Part shown: piece after piece, positions 1 to 7,241 of the stretch
Numbering within the stretch: position 1 is the first letter of the stretch
Layout: each line of letters starts with the position of its first letter
Assembly: GCA_026991225.1 (NCBI GenBank)
Contig: JALXCB010000162.1
Span: 1-39,142 of the forward strand
DNA: 39,142 nt
Reading direction: 5' to 3'
Source of the DNA: Anaerolineae bacterium
Lineage (GTDB): Bacteria; Chloroflexota; Anaerolineae; J102
The notes under the pieces: generated by a model
What the model saw: only the letters and a program-made list of their open reading frames with translations
Databases searched by the model: none
Told to the model about the DNA's origin: nothing
Made by a program: the position numbers and the translations under genes

Positions 1-384
1 GCGTAGCGCCCCCGCATGGGGGGTGGCAGGGGGGTGTCCCCCCTGCACAGTGCTTCGCCGACTGAAGTCGGGCTCTGCGGGCCTGCGGCCGGTGGACGGC
101 CTGCGCCGTCCAGTCATCCGATTGAGGGTGGTCGATTGTTGGAGCAAGGCCCGCGCTCACCTGCGCCCGCCCGGAGCTGAAGCCTCCGGGCTACGGAACG
201 GCGGCCCGTGGAGGTCAGAGAGCCAGAGAGCCAGAGGGCCAGAGCGCCAGAGGTCAGAGCGGCAGAGGCCAGAACGCCCCCTCGCGCCTTCGCCCGCTCG
301 CCCTTTTGCCGCTCGCCCATCCGTCGCCTCGCGCTCGCCCGTCCCGCCCGGAGCTGAAGCCTCCGGGCTACGGAACGGCGGCCC
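1..384. repeat. Repeat-filled spacer upstream of the Rhs fragment
   Basis: No credible gene is seen. The stretch holds two copies of a GC-rich hairpin (170-190 and 347-367, stems CCCGGAG/CTCCGGG) followed by a shared 'ctacggaacggcg' spacer, and a second palindrome at 380-395 with arms GGCCCGT/ACGGGCC. Between them, 212-275 is an imperfect tandem run of units like 'gccagag', which returns at about 480-515 and, inverted, at 19690-19740. These are half-copies of the multi-hairpin module described at 3520, 7089 and 26187. Confidence 0.6.
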
Positions 385-1392
385 GTGAACGGGCCTGTTG
401 CGCCCGGCCCATCCCTCTGCTACAATCTCCCCAATCCCAATCCTCAATCCCAATCTTTCCCCGCACCTTCCCAATTTCAGAGAGCCAGAGGCCAGAGCGG
501 CAGAGGCCAGAAAGCCCCTTCGCGCTTTCGCCTCCTCGCCCATTCGCCACCCCCCACCCTCGCCCGCTTCATCCAGCCCGACACCCTCGTGCCGGACCCG
601 GGCGACCCCCAGAGCCTGAACCGGTACAGCTACGCCGCGAATAATCCGGTGAAATACGTAGATCCGACGGGACATTGTGAAGAAACGGGTGATGAGGCGT
701 GCTGGGGCGTCTATGAACAAATCATCGAGGCTTGCCCTGAATGTGCCACGCTCACTCGGGCTGGCAGACTGGCGGATAGAAGATTGGACCAGGAAAGCAT
801 TTTCTATCTGCGACATATCCTTCGAAGCGTACAAAGCGGTTGGACCCCTTCTGGCCCCAAGCCGTTCGTCTCCGGCGTCTCACTAAATGGTGGATTGTTG
901 AGGCATGGCATCATCGGTGCAGAAAAGTTGACCAACCCCCGGAATGACAAGACCACTTATTTCGTTTACGCTGGACAGGGTATGGGGATTGGAGGGGGAG
1001 GATCAATGGCGCTTTATACGGGAGATGTGGAAGGTCTTGAAGATGACAATTTGGCGTACTCGGGCAACTTTGTGACCACCTATGTCACTGCGGCGGAGGT
1101 GCTTGGGGCAACAACGACGTACGCTTACGCATTAACTGATAATCCTTTACAGCCCGAGCAGCCTCATGTATTTGCAGCTGGTGCGGTAGTGGGTGAGCAG
1201 GTTGACGCTGGCGTAACTTTGACGGAGTATGTTCCGATCCTGACAATCGATCAAGATGGCAGTAAGACCTGGAACATTGACAATTATCTCTTCGATCCGG
1301 AATTTACGCATCGCGGGATAGGTGGAAAAACATTTTTCAATGCTTATGGCCATTCGCTGACCAAAGTATGGAGGTTTCTCGGTGGAAATTAG
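385..1392 (+). CDS. Orphan Rhs C-terminal module (truncated Rhs core plus variable domain)
   Basis: Residues 60-98 of this frame match the end of the Rhs repeat-associated core: RFIQPDTLVP, then LNRYSYAANNPVKYVDPTG. In intact Rhs proteins this hallmark closes a beta-cage of more than 1000 residues and is followed by a polymorphic C-terminal domain. Here everything upstream of about base 559 is repeat DNA, so the cage is missing and the first 60 codons (GTG at 385, inside a hairpin) are probably not ancestral. The variable domain (residues 99-335) has an early cysteine cluster (CEETGDEACW, then CPEC) and a glycine-rich middle (GMGIGGGGSMALYTG). I do not recognise a nuclease or other toxin active site. 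The stop overlaps the next gene by 11 bases. Codon use after base 600 looks less GC-rich than in neighbouring genes, suggesting transfer. It may be a silent donor cassette rather than an expressed protein. Confidence 0.6.
   Translation: MNGPVAPGPSLCYNLPNPNPQSQSFPAPSQFQRARGQSGRGQKAPSRFRLLAHSPPPTLARFIQPDTLVPDPGDPQSLNRYSYAANNPVKYVDPTGHCEETGDEACWGVYEQIIEACPECATLTRAGRLADRRLDQESIFYLRHILRSVQSGWTPSGPKPFVSGVSLNGGLLRHGIIGAEKLTNPRNDKTTYFVYAGQGMGIGGGGSMALYTGDVEGLEDDNLAYSGNFVTTYVTAAEVLGATTTYAYALTDNPLQPEQPHVFAAGAVVGEQVDAGVTLTEYVPILTIDQDGSKTWNIDNYLFDPEFTHRGIGGKTFFNAYGHSLTKVWRFLGGN
559..578 (+). repeat. 20-bp direct repeat, left copy, flanking the Rhs cassette
   Basis: CTCGCCCGCTTCATCCAGCC occurs here and again, perfectly, at 2025-2044. 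At this site it encodes the ARFIQP part of the conserved Rhs core. The two copies bracket the variable domain and its partner gene, as expected if orphan modules exchange by recombination in the conserved core. The surrounding DNA is low-complexity, which weakens the case somewhat. Confidence 0.5.
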
Positions 1393-1924
1393 CAAACGCC
1401 ATAAAATTTATCTACTCATCATTTTCACGCTGGCGGTGGCGTTGACTGTGCGATGGCTGTATTTTCATAACAAGTGGCGCACCGTCGCGATGAAAAAAGA
1501 GCAATATGAAATCAGCTATCCTGCGGATTGGTTTGACAGCACTCATGAAGCTATTCGAGGGCCGGTGGGCAAGTGGATCAGCCTGGAAGTCACCAATTTC
1601 CCCTTTGTGAACAGCATGATGATTCGGGTTTATAATGACTTCAAGTCTCCGACGACAGATGATGCTGAACATTGGGCGATAAGGATTATCGAGAAGGATG
1701 GATGCAAGACATGGTCACAACCCCGGGAAGTTCACATATCGTCAGCAATCTCGCCAGGAGTCATGGTGATGTGCGTCGATAATGTGAACTATCATCGTAA
1801 GATAGTCGCTTTCACACATAACGATCATGTTTATGCAGTTGAGTTATTGACATTCAAAAGTCGCTGGGAAAAAGGAAACCGTATCTTTGAAAAGGTGCTG
1901 AAATCATTTAGGTTGTTGGAGTGA
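1382..1924 (+). CDS. Membrane-anchored protein coupled to the Rhs module; candidate immunity protein
   Basis: A 180-residue protein starting at GTG 1382, with GGAGG eight bases upstream, and overlapping the end of the Rhs frame by 11 bases, which implies translational coupling. Residues 9-28 form one hydrophobic helix after a basic N-terminus (KRHK), so the protein is probably anchored with its C-terminal domain outside the cytoplasm. The soluble part opens with YEISYPADWF and ends with FEKVLKSFRLLE, a pattern typical of PsbP/Mog1-like small domains. By position it is the obvious partner of the Rhs variable domain. The immunity role is inferred from position only. Two cysteines (GCKTW and VMCVD) could form a disulfide. 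It has no recognisable enzymatic motif. Confidence 0.6.
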   Translation: MEISKRHKIYLLIIFTLAVALTVRWLYFHNKWRTVAMKKEQYEISYPADWFDSTHEAIRGPVGKWISLEVTNFPFVNSMMIRVYNDFKSPTTDDAEHWAIRIIEKDGCKTWSQPREVHISSAISPGVMVMCVDNVNYHRKIVAFTHNDHVYAVELLTFKSRWEKGNRIFEKVLKSFRLLE

Positions 1925-2418
1925 GGGAAGTTATGCTGGTCAGGACGCCGCTCGCCAACTCTTTCGACTTTGCTCAGGACAAGCTACGCAGACAGTTTCG
2001 TGTGTATTCGAACGTTTCATTGCGCTCGCCCGCTTCATCCAGCCGGTGTGGCCTCCTTCTGCACTGCGCCCGCCCGGAGAGGATGCTCCCTCTCGGCTTC
2101 TCTCGCGAGTACGTCGAATGAATTCAGGTCTGAGGGCGTTCCGCTGCATGTCCCCCTGCGGGGACATGTTTTCGCCCGGTTGGACCTGTCTGCGCAGGCA
2201 GACAGGCGGCCAAAGGTCCCTAGCCCCGACTTCAAGTCGGCGGGGTCAAGGCCCCCATGCAACCGGCTTGAGGTTTGCCAACAGTATCGTTCACCCGCGG
2301 GCGGCGGCGCGGCCAGAGAATCGTCTTTCATTGATGATCCAATGCGAACCAAAAGCCTTGGTTTCAATTTGCTTTCAGTTTAGAGGATCCCGTCTCGCGG
2401 CGCCCGGGACGCCGCCCA
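1925..2418. repeat. Composite repeat region after the Rhs module
   Basis: No gene is supported. The region holds the right copy of the 20-bp direct repeat (2025-2044) and several hairpins: catgtcccc/ggggacatg at 2147-2168, cctgtctgc/gcagacagg near 2186-2207 and ccccgacttcaagtcggcgg at about 2225-2243. The right end of an element with terminal sequence CCAACAGTATC lies at 2266-2288 and abuts TTCA. A terminus of the TAAACTAAA family lies near 2355-2383. Confidence 0.55.
2025..2044 (+). repeat. 20-bp direct repeat, right copy
   Basis: Perfect second copy of the sequence at 559-578. After it the sequence no longer follows the Rhs core, so this looks like the stump of another Rhs junction downstream of the partner gene. 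Confidence 0.45.
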
Positions 2419-3135
2419 TCATTCACTCACCAACGCAAGCAGCTCCAACGCGTTGGGGATGGCTGCGCCCTCGGCCGTGTTGTTGAAGATGCACCACACA
2501 GGCCCGTTCGTCTCCCAGCCCCGCAGCTTCTCCGCCAGGGATGCGAGGAAAGCCTGGTCGTAGGATGAGCGATAGACGTTGGGGGAGCCGTGCAGTCGCA
2601 CGTAGGTCAGGCCCGGCCAGCCGCCCGGATTGAAGCCGCCGGGCGCGGGCGAGGGGTCAGCAGCCACGCGGGCGATGTGGAATTCGTGCAGCAACACGTC
2701 GGCCTCCTCCGCGAACCAGCTCGCGTTCCGGGGTTCGCACGCCACATGGCCCTGGTAGCGCTCTCGCAACGCCGTCAGGAAAGACGCCACCAGGTCGGGA
2801 TCGAAGGCCAGGCCCGGTGGAAGCTGCAATAGCAGCACGCCCAGCTTCTCACCCAGCTCCAGCACGCTGGGCAGGAATTCGTCCAGCAGCTCGGGCTGAC
2901 GCAGGCGCTTGTAGTGGGTGATGCTGCGGTGGACTTTCACCGCGAAGCGGAAATGGGCAGGCGTGGACGCAGCCCAGCGGGCGTAGGTCGCGGGCTTGTG
3001 ATGGCGGTAGAAGGAGGAGTTGATCTCCACCGCGGGGAAGACGCGGGCGTAGCGTTCCAGGTGCGAGCCCTCCGCCGGAAAGGCGTGAGCATGCGCCCAG
3101 GGAATGGACCAGCCTGCACAGCCGATATAGATCAT
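2419..3135 (-). CDS. DUF72 family protein (YecE-like)
   Basis: A 238-residue protein. ATG 3135 is chosen because the family begins almost at once with the conserved IGCAGWSIPW (residues 4-12); the open frame extends 28 codons further but only into non-conserved sequence. Other family marks are VEINSSFYRHH (36-45), HFRFAVKVHRSITHYKRL, and CIFNNTAEGAAIPNA near the end, equivalent to the usual FNN.xxG.AP.NA segment. DUF72 proteins fold as TIM barrels; their reaction is not established. The length fits the family. The gene stands alone, with a TA-flanked element beginning 53 bases upstream and hairpin repeats downstream. Confidence 0.88.
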   Translation of the reverse strand: MIYIGCAGWSIPWAHAHAFPAEGSHLERYARVFPAVEINSSFYRHHKPATYARWAASTPAHFRFAVKVHRSITHYKRLRQPELLDEFLPSVLELGEKLGVLLLQLPPGLAFDPDLVASFLTALRERYQGHVACEPRNASWFAEEADVLLHEFHIARVAADPSPAPGGFNPGGWPGLTYVRLHGSPNVYRSSYDQAFLASLAEKLRGWETNGPVWCIFNNTAEGAAIPNALELLALVSE

Positions 3136-3190
3136 TGTGAAAATCGTCTTGCCGAGGTTTGCGAAAGATAGCCAGGCCGACGTTGTCTTA

Positions 3191-3430
3191 GAGGCTGTTA
3201 TACACTTTGGCTTCGGCAAAGCTCAGAATCATCGCATTGGGAGTTGGAATTCGCCGCTGATTACCCGGATGCAACGGATTTTCGCGGATTTTTTCAAAAG
3301 GATGCCATTCTTCATTCTTATTTCAGTGAAAATCCGTGCTTATCTGTCGCATCAGCGTCATCCGCGGCGAATTGAGCCGTACACGATGCGACACATCGCG
3401 TGCAATCGACGGGAAGTTCATAACAGGTTC
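3191..3430. mobile_element. TA-flanked non-autonomous element, copy 1
   Basis: A 240-bp non-coding element with imperfect terminal inverted repeats GAGGCTGTTATACAC and (reverse complement of the right end) GAACCTGTTATGAAC, flanked by TA on both sides (3189-3190, 3431-3432). Its reverse complement aligns along its length with the element at 12000-12243, including a core rich in 'gcggatga', 'cacggatttt' and 'aaaaaatccgcg'. TA duplication is typical of IS630/Tc1-mariner-type transposition; no transposase is present. Confidence 0.75.
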
Positions 3431-3479
3431 TAGCACATTTTATCAGAACTGGCGGGCAACGCCTACCTCTTCCCAGCTA

Positions 3480-3699
3480 CTGGGTGCGTCCCAAATTATT
3501 GGCGCGTTGCGCCTGGCGCCCCGGAGGTGAATCTCCGGGCTGGAAACGACGCCCCCTCAAGGGGGCTTTCAAGCTGGCACGCGTCAAAAACCGGGTTCAC
3601 CCGGCGTGGTTTTGTAGCCCGGCGCTTCAGCGCCGGATGGAGCCCGCATGACCGAATTCCTGACGACAACGCGATTTGCCAAAATTTTAGGACGCGCCT
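3480..3699. mobile_element. Hairpin-carrying element inserted at the tupA stop codon
   Basis: A 220-bp element bounded by imperfect inverted repeats GGTGCGTCCCAAATTATTGGC (3483-3503) and the complement of 3678-3698 (differences at four positions) and by a 7-bp direct repeat CCAGCTA (3473-3479 and 3700-3706). On the minus strand the right copy reads TAGCTGG, whose TAG is the tupA stop codon. The interior is a complete four-hairpin module (3520-3636). No coding capacity. Confidence 0.65.
3520..3636. repeat. Four-hairpin module, copy 1
   Basis: Four palindromes in a row: 3520-3539 (CCCGGAGGTGAATCTCCGGG), 3551-3566 (GCCCCCTCAAGGGGGC), 3591-3604 (CCGGGTTCACCCGG) and 3619-3636 (CCGGCGCTTCAGCGCCGG). 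The linkers 'ctggaaacgac' and 'gtggttttgtag' are conserved in the other copies, whereas the stems differ in sequence but remain paired. Confidence 0.8.
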
Positions 3700-3703
3700 C
3701 CAG

Positions 3704-4588
3704 CTATTTCCCCGCATTTGGATAGAACAACTGCTGCCCGTATTTGTCCTTGCCGAATTCGGCGATAAGGGCCTGGGTCTCGGGGTTGGTGATCCAATCC
3801 ACGAAAGCCATGGCCGCCGCGAATTTATCCTGATGGGCCTCGTCCTGGGCGATGGGCAGCACGCCGTACTGGTTGAAGAGGATGGGGTCGCCCTCCACCA
3901 GAATGTCCAGGTCGAGGCCGTCGCGGCGGGAAAGATAGGTGGCCCGATCGCTGAGCGTATAGGCCCGCAGTTCGCTGGCCATGGTCAGCACCGCGCCCAT
4001 GCCCTGGCCCGCGCTGAGATACCAGTCCCCTTCTGGTTTCACGCCCGCCTTCTCCCAAATGCCCAGCTCCTTGATATGCGTGCCCGATTCATCGCCGCGG
4101 GAGATGAATGGAGCCCAGGCATCCGCGATCTTTTTGAACGCGGCGGCCGCGTCGGTCATGCCGCGAATCCCTGCCGGGTCGTCGGGCGGGCCCACAATGA
4201 CGAAATCGTTGTACATGACATCCTTGCGGAAGGGGGCGTAGCCCTCGGCTACGAATTTCTCCTCCCGGCTTTTGGCGTGCACCAGCAACACGACTGCATC
4301 TTTGGCTTCGCCCAGTTTCAGGGCCTGGCCCGTGCCCACGGCCACCACGTCCACCTTGATGCCCGTTTTGGCTTCGAAATCGGGCAGGATGGCGTCCAGC
4401 AGGCCACTGTCGTAGGTGCTGGTGGTGGTGGCGAGCACCAGCTCTTTGGCGGGCTTGACTTGACGGGTCTTTTCGCCCCCCGACTGGCTGCATCCGGCCA
4501 GGGAAATCGCCAGGATCAGCGCCAACGCCAGAAAAACGATATGTCGAACGGGCATATCGCCGGGTAAAAAAATACGATGATGCTTCAT
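3704..4588 (-). CDS. tupA: Tungstate ABC transporter substrate-binding lipoprotein (TupA type)
   Basis: A 294-residue exported lipoprotein: hydrophobic segment 17-31 and lipobox ISLAGC with Cys33 as the lipidation site. The mature part begins LVLATTTSTYDSG (51-62); the TTTS...SG motif is the oxyanion-binding signature of TupA proteins. Further family segments are VVAVGTGQALKLG, DAVVLLVHAKSREEKF, YNDFVIVGPPDDPAG and FISRGDESGTH. The protein captures tungstate (possibly molybdate) outside the membrane for an ABC importer. No permease or ATPase gene follows; the gene ends in a repeat element, so the partners must be elsewhere or have been separated. A ModE-like regulator lies 11 bases upstream on the same strand. 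Its stop codon lies within the 7-bp duplication of the element at 3480-3699. Confidence 0.88.
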   Translation of the reverse strand: MKHHRIFLPGDMPVRHIVFLALALILAISLAGCSQSGGEKTRQVKPAKELVLATTTSTYDSGLLDAILPDFEAKTGIKVDVVAVGTGQALKLGEAKDAVVLLVHAKSREEKFVAEGYAPFRKDVMYNDFVIVGPPDDPAGIRGMTDAAAAFKKIADAWAPFISRGDESGTHIKELGIWEKAGVKPEGDWYLSAGQGMGAVLTMASELRAYTLSDRATYLSRRDGLDLDILVEGDPILFNQYGVLPIAQDEAHQDKFAAAMAFVDWITNPETQALIAEFGKDKYGQQLFYPNAGK

Positions 4589-4599
4589 GATTCGATGCT

Positions 4600-4980
4600 T
4601 CAGGTTTTGGGCTCCTCCAACGCCCGCGCCAGCTTATGCAGATGCGCTGTCCCCTGTTCCTGGGCGCAAACGTCGATAGCAGCGAATAGCTCACGCAGGC
4701 GTTCGATCAGGATGCAAGCTTCGGATGTCAATTGCGCCCCGCCGCCGCCGCGTCCCCCCACCGTGGTTTGCACCAGGGGGAATCCCAGCCGCTCCTCCAT
4801 CTCATGGATGCGCTGCCAGGCCAGGCGATACTGGATATTCATGGCCTTGGCCGCGGCGCTGATGGAACCTTCTCGACCCACGGCCTCCAGCAGCTCCATG
4901 CGCCAGCGGCTGAGCGCGACATCCCCCTCCTCGGTTTCGAGCCAGACGTTCGCGTGGATGGTAAGCGGCGGGAGGGGCAT
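4600..4980 (-). CDS. ModE-type winged-helix transcriptional regulator (DNA-binding domain only)
   Basis: A 126-residue protein with the ModE N-terminal domain: LLEAVGREGSISAAAKAMNI (about 30-49) followed by QYRLAWQRIHEMEERLGFPLV, the LysR-like helix-turn-helix and wing, then TTVGGRGGGGAQLT, the glycine-rich wing tip typical of ModE. It lacks the C-terminal molybdate-binding (Mop) domains of E. coli ModE, as is common for short family members next to molybdate/tungstate uptake genes. It lies eight bases after clpX and 11 bases before tupA, so all three are probably co-transcribed. It likely controls oxyanion uptake; which ligand it senses, if any, cannot be told. Confidence 0.85.
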   Translation of the reverse strand: MPLPPLTIHANVWLETEEGDVALSRWRMELLEAVGREGSISAAAKAMNIQYRLAWQRIHEMEERLGFPLVQTTVGGRGGGGAQLTSEACILIERLRELFAAIDVCAQEQGTAHLHKLARALEEPKT

Positions 4981-4988
4981 GGTGGCAG

Positions 4989-6281
4989 TCAGGCGGTTTG
5001 GGCCAGATGCTCATCGCTGGACCAGGGAAGGGGCTGGCCCTGGTCGTTGAGCAGCAGCGGGCGGGTTCCTTGAAGGATGTTTTCAGCGTTGACGACGCAT
5101 TTGGCCACGTCGTCCCGGCCCGGAATTTCGTACATGACGTCCAACAGCACGCTCTCGACGATGGTCCGCAGGCCGCGGGCGCCCGTTTTGTGGGCCATGG
5201 CCTGTTTGGCCACGGCGCGCAGGGCCTCGGGCGTGAATACCAACTCTACGCCATCCAGGGCCAGCAGACGTTGGTACTGGCGCACCACCGCGTTCTTGGG
5301 CTGGGTGAGAATGGCGATGAGGGATTCCTCATCCAATGGCTGAAGGTTGACCACCACGGGCAGACGCCCCACGAATTCGGGAATGAGTCCGAAGGCCAGC
5401 AGGTCTTCGGGGCTGACTTTGGCCAGGAGTTCGGTGCGGCGTTTCTCCAGCGCGGCTTTCTCCATGGGCGCGCCGCCGAAGCCCAGGCGACCTTCTGCGC
5501 CCACGCGTTTGGCGATGATCTCCTCGATGCCCGCGAACGCGCCGCCGGCGATGAAGAGGATATTGCTGGTGTTGATGGAAATGAGATCCTGCTGGGGATG
5601 CTTGCGTCCGCCCTGGGGCGGCACATTCGCCACCGTGCCCTCGATGATCTTCAGCAGGGCCTGCTGCACCCCTTCGCCCGACACATCCCGGGTGATGGAG
5701 GGGTTGCCGCCCGATTTGCGGGCGATCTTGTCGATCTCATCGATGTAGATGATGCCGATCTCGGCCCGCTCCACTTCCCAATCCGCGGCCTGAAGCAGCC
5801 GCACCAGGATGTTTTCCACATCGTCGCCCACGTAGCCCGCCTCGGTGAGGCTGGTGGCGTCGGCGATGGTGAAGGGCACGTCGAGGATGCGGGCCAGGGT
5901 TTGGGCCAGGAGGGTCTTGCCGCTGCCTGTCGGGCCCAGCAGCAGGATATTGCTCTTCTGCAATTCCACCTCGTCGGTCTCCTGGCCCCAGATGATGCGC
6001 TTGTAGTGATTGTACACTGCCACCGAGAGCACTTTTTTGGCTCGATCCTGGCCGATGACGTAGTCATCCAGCCGCCGCACCAGTTCCTGGGGCGACAACA
6101 CCCGGTCCATGCTCAGGTTGAGCGCGGGCTTCTTCTGGGCCGAAGGCGTGACGCCCTCTTCTTCCAGGATTTCGACGCAGAGGCCCACGCATTCATCGCA
6201 GATATTGACGCCATCGGGCCCGGCGATAAGGCGCTGCACCTCGTCTTCGGAGCGGTGGCAGAAAGAGCAGTAATGGGTCAT
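4989..6281 (-). CDS. clpX: ATP-dependent Clp protease ATP-binding subunit ClpX
   Basis: A 430-residue AAA+ unfoldase that recognises tagged substrates and threads them into ClpP. The N-terminal C4 zinc-binding domain is complete (Cys5, Cys8, Cys28, Cys31). Walker A is GPTGSGKT (116-123), the pore loop GYVGDD is at about 149-154, Walker B is IIYIDEID (177-184), and GARGLR near the C-terminus is sensor 2. The LGFGG segment after VGAEGR corresponds to the IGF loop that docks on ClpP. The length is normal. It starts two bases after the clpP stop, so clpP-clpX form one operon, which continues into the ModE-like gene and tupA. Confidence 0.97.
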   Translation of the reverse strand: MTHYCSFCHRSEDEVQRLIAGPDGVNICDECVGLCVEILEEEGVTPSAQKKPALNLSMDRVLSPQELVRRLDDYVIGQDRAKKVLSVAVYNHYKRIIWGQETDEVELQKSNILLLGPTGSGKTLLAQTLARILDVPFTIADATSLTEAGYVGDDVENILVRLLQAADWEVERAEIGIIYIDEIDKIARKSGGNPSITRDVSGEGVQQALLKIIEGTVANVPPQGGRKHPQQDLISINTSNILFIAGGAFAGIEEIIAKRVGAEGRLGFGGAPMEKAALEKRRTELLAKVSPEDLLAFGLIPEFVGRLPVVVNLQPLDEESLIAILTQPKNAVVRQYQRLLALDGVELVFTPEALRAVAKQAMAHKTGARGLRTIVESVLLDVMYEIPGRDDVAKCVVNAENILQGTRPLLLNDQGQPLPWSSDEHLAQTA

Positions 6282-6283
6282 GG

Positions 6284-6922
6284 TCAGTTTTCTTCGCGCT
6301 TCTCCAGCATGGGATCGGGCTCGCCGAAGATGTGGTCGATGATGCCGTATTCCAGCGCTTCCTGGGGATGCATATAGTGGTCGCGATCGAAGTCGGCTTC
6401 GATGCGCTCCATGGGCTGGCCGGTATGTTTGGACAGGATGTAGAAGTTGGCGTTCTGCAGGCGCTCAAGCTCCTTGAACTGGATGCGCACGTCGGGCGTG
6501 TAGCCCTGGGCGCCGCCGCCCGCAGGGTGCATGTGAATCGTGCTGTGGGGCAGGGCGTAACGCTTGCCCTTTTCGCCCGCGGCCAGCAAAATCGTGGCCA
6601 TGCTGGCGGTGATGCCCACGGCCCAGGTGGAGACCGGGGCCTGAATCATCTGCATGGTGTCATAGATGGCCAGCCCGGCGTAAACATGCCCGCCGGGGGA
6701 GTTGATATAAAGCTGGATGTCCCGTTCGGGGTCCACATGGTTGAGGTAGAGCATCTGGGCGATGATGCTGTTGGCCACCTGGTCATTGATAGGCGTGCCC
6801 AGGAAGATGATCCGTTCCTTGAGCAGCAGGGAGTAAATATCCATGGCGCGTTCGCCACGCCCCGTCTGCTCGATGACCATGGGGATGAGGGAATGGGGGA
6901 GGGTGGGGGTGGAGTTGATCAT
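6284..6922 (-). CDS. clpP: ATP-dependent Clp protease proteolytic subunit ClpP
   Basis: A 212-residue self-compartmentalised serine protease. The catalytic triad aligns as Ser107 (GITASMAT), His132 ([13 protein letters not shown]) and Asp181 (FDRDHYM). The family N-terminus [20 protein letters not shown] and oxyanion segment [18 protein letters not shown] are present. The usual HQP after the catalytic His is HPA here, a mild deviation. Met15 (VIEQT) is a possible alternative start. It is first in the run clpP-clpX-modE-like-tupA; tig lies upstream on the same strand behind a 319-bp repeat-filled gap. Confidence 0.96.
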   Translation of the reverse strand: MINSTPTLPHSLIPMVIEQTGRGERAMDIYSLLLKERIIFLGTPINDQVANSIIAQMLYLNHVDPERDIQLYINSPGGHVYAGLAIYDTMQMIQAPVSTWAVGITASMATILLAAGEKGKRYALPHSTIHMHPAGGGAQGYTPDVRIQFKELERLQNANFYILSKHTGQPMERIEADFDRDHYMHPQEALEYGIIDHIFGEPDPMLEKREEN

Positions 6923-7241
6923 AGTTGGTTTATCTGTATCCGTATTGGGTGTTTTGTGAGACTGAGCCAGGATGGTGGAAAGTGTTCAGTATTCCGTTCC
7001 AGGACGGTTATTTTGCGGATCATGCTTTTTCGCTGACTCACTCGACTGAACACTGAGCACTTCGACAATGTCGCATTTCCCGGCCACGCCCGGAGCTGAA
7101 GCTCCGGGCTACGAAACGACGCCGGGTGAACCCGGCTTTTGGCGCACGCGACCCGCCAAAAGCCCCGTTCACGGGGCGTGGTTGCTAGCCCGCAGGTTCA
7201 CCTGCGGGCGTCCGAGCGCGAATATGACATTGTCAGGATAC
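6923..7241. repeat. tig-clpP spacer containing a hairpin module
   Basis: No gene is supported between tig and clpP. The tig-proximal half is the hairpin module at 7089-7208. The clpP-proximal half holds 'tgttcagtattccg' and 'cactcgactgaacactgag', short ACTGA-rich sequence related to the heptamer repeats elsewhere. No convincing clpP promoter could be picked out. Confidence 0.5.
7089..7208. repeat. Four-hairpin module, copy 2, with an extra central hairpin
   Basis: Palindromes at 7089-7108 (CCCGGAGCTGAAGCTCCGGG), 7121-7136 (GCCGGGTGAACCCGGC), 7162-7177 (GCCCCGTTCACGGGGC) and 7189-7208 (CCCGCAGGTTCACCTGCGGG), all perfect apart from a two-base loop, plus a central hairpin with arms ttttggcg (7137-7144) and cgccaaaa (7154-7161). 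The linkers are 'ctacgaaacgac' and 'gtggttgctag'. In this position it could act as an attenuator or mRNA-stabilising structure between tig and clpP, which is inference. Confidence 0.85.

Noticed and set aside
212-275. Coding frame through the 'gccagag' tandem run
   Set aside because: The frame gives only Arg/Pro/Ala/Ser-rich translation, reads in several frames and recurs as a repeat at 19690; it is non-coding.
2100-2420. Riboswitch or leader RNA before the DUF72 gene
   Set aside because: The hairpins lie downstream of the DUF72 gene (which is on the minus strand) and match repeat families, not known riboswitch folds.
4998-6377. Long open frame on the plus strand over clpX
   Set aside because: It is antisense to clpX, composed of the low-complexity His/Gly/Asp-rich sequence produced by reversing GC-rich codons, and has no conserved motif. 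The same applies to the frames antisense to tig (7068-8567), argH (26496-27923), the LCP gene (20121-21560) and fabF (31691-32938).
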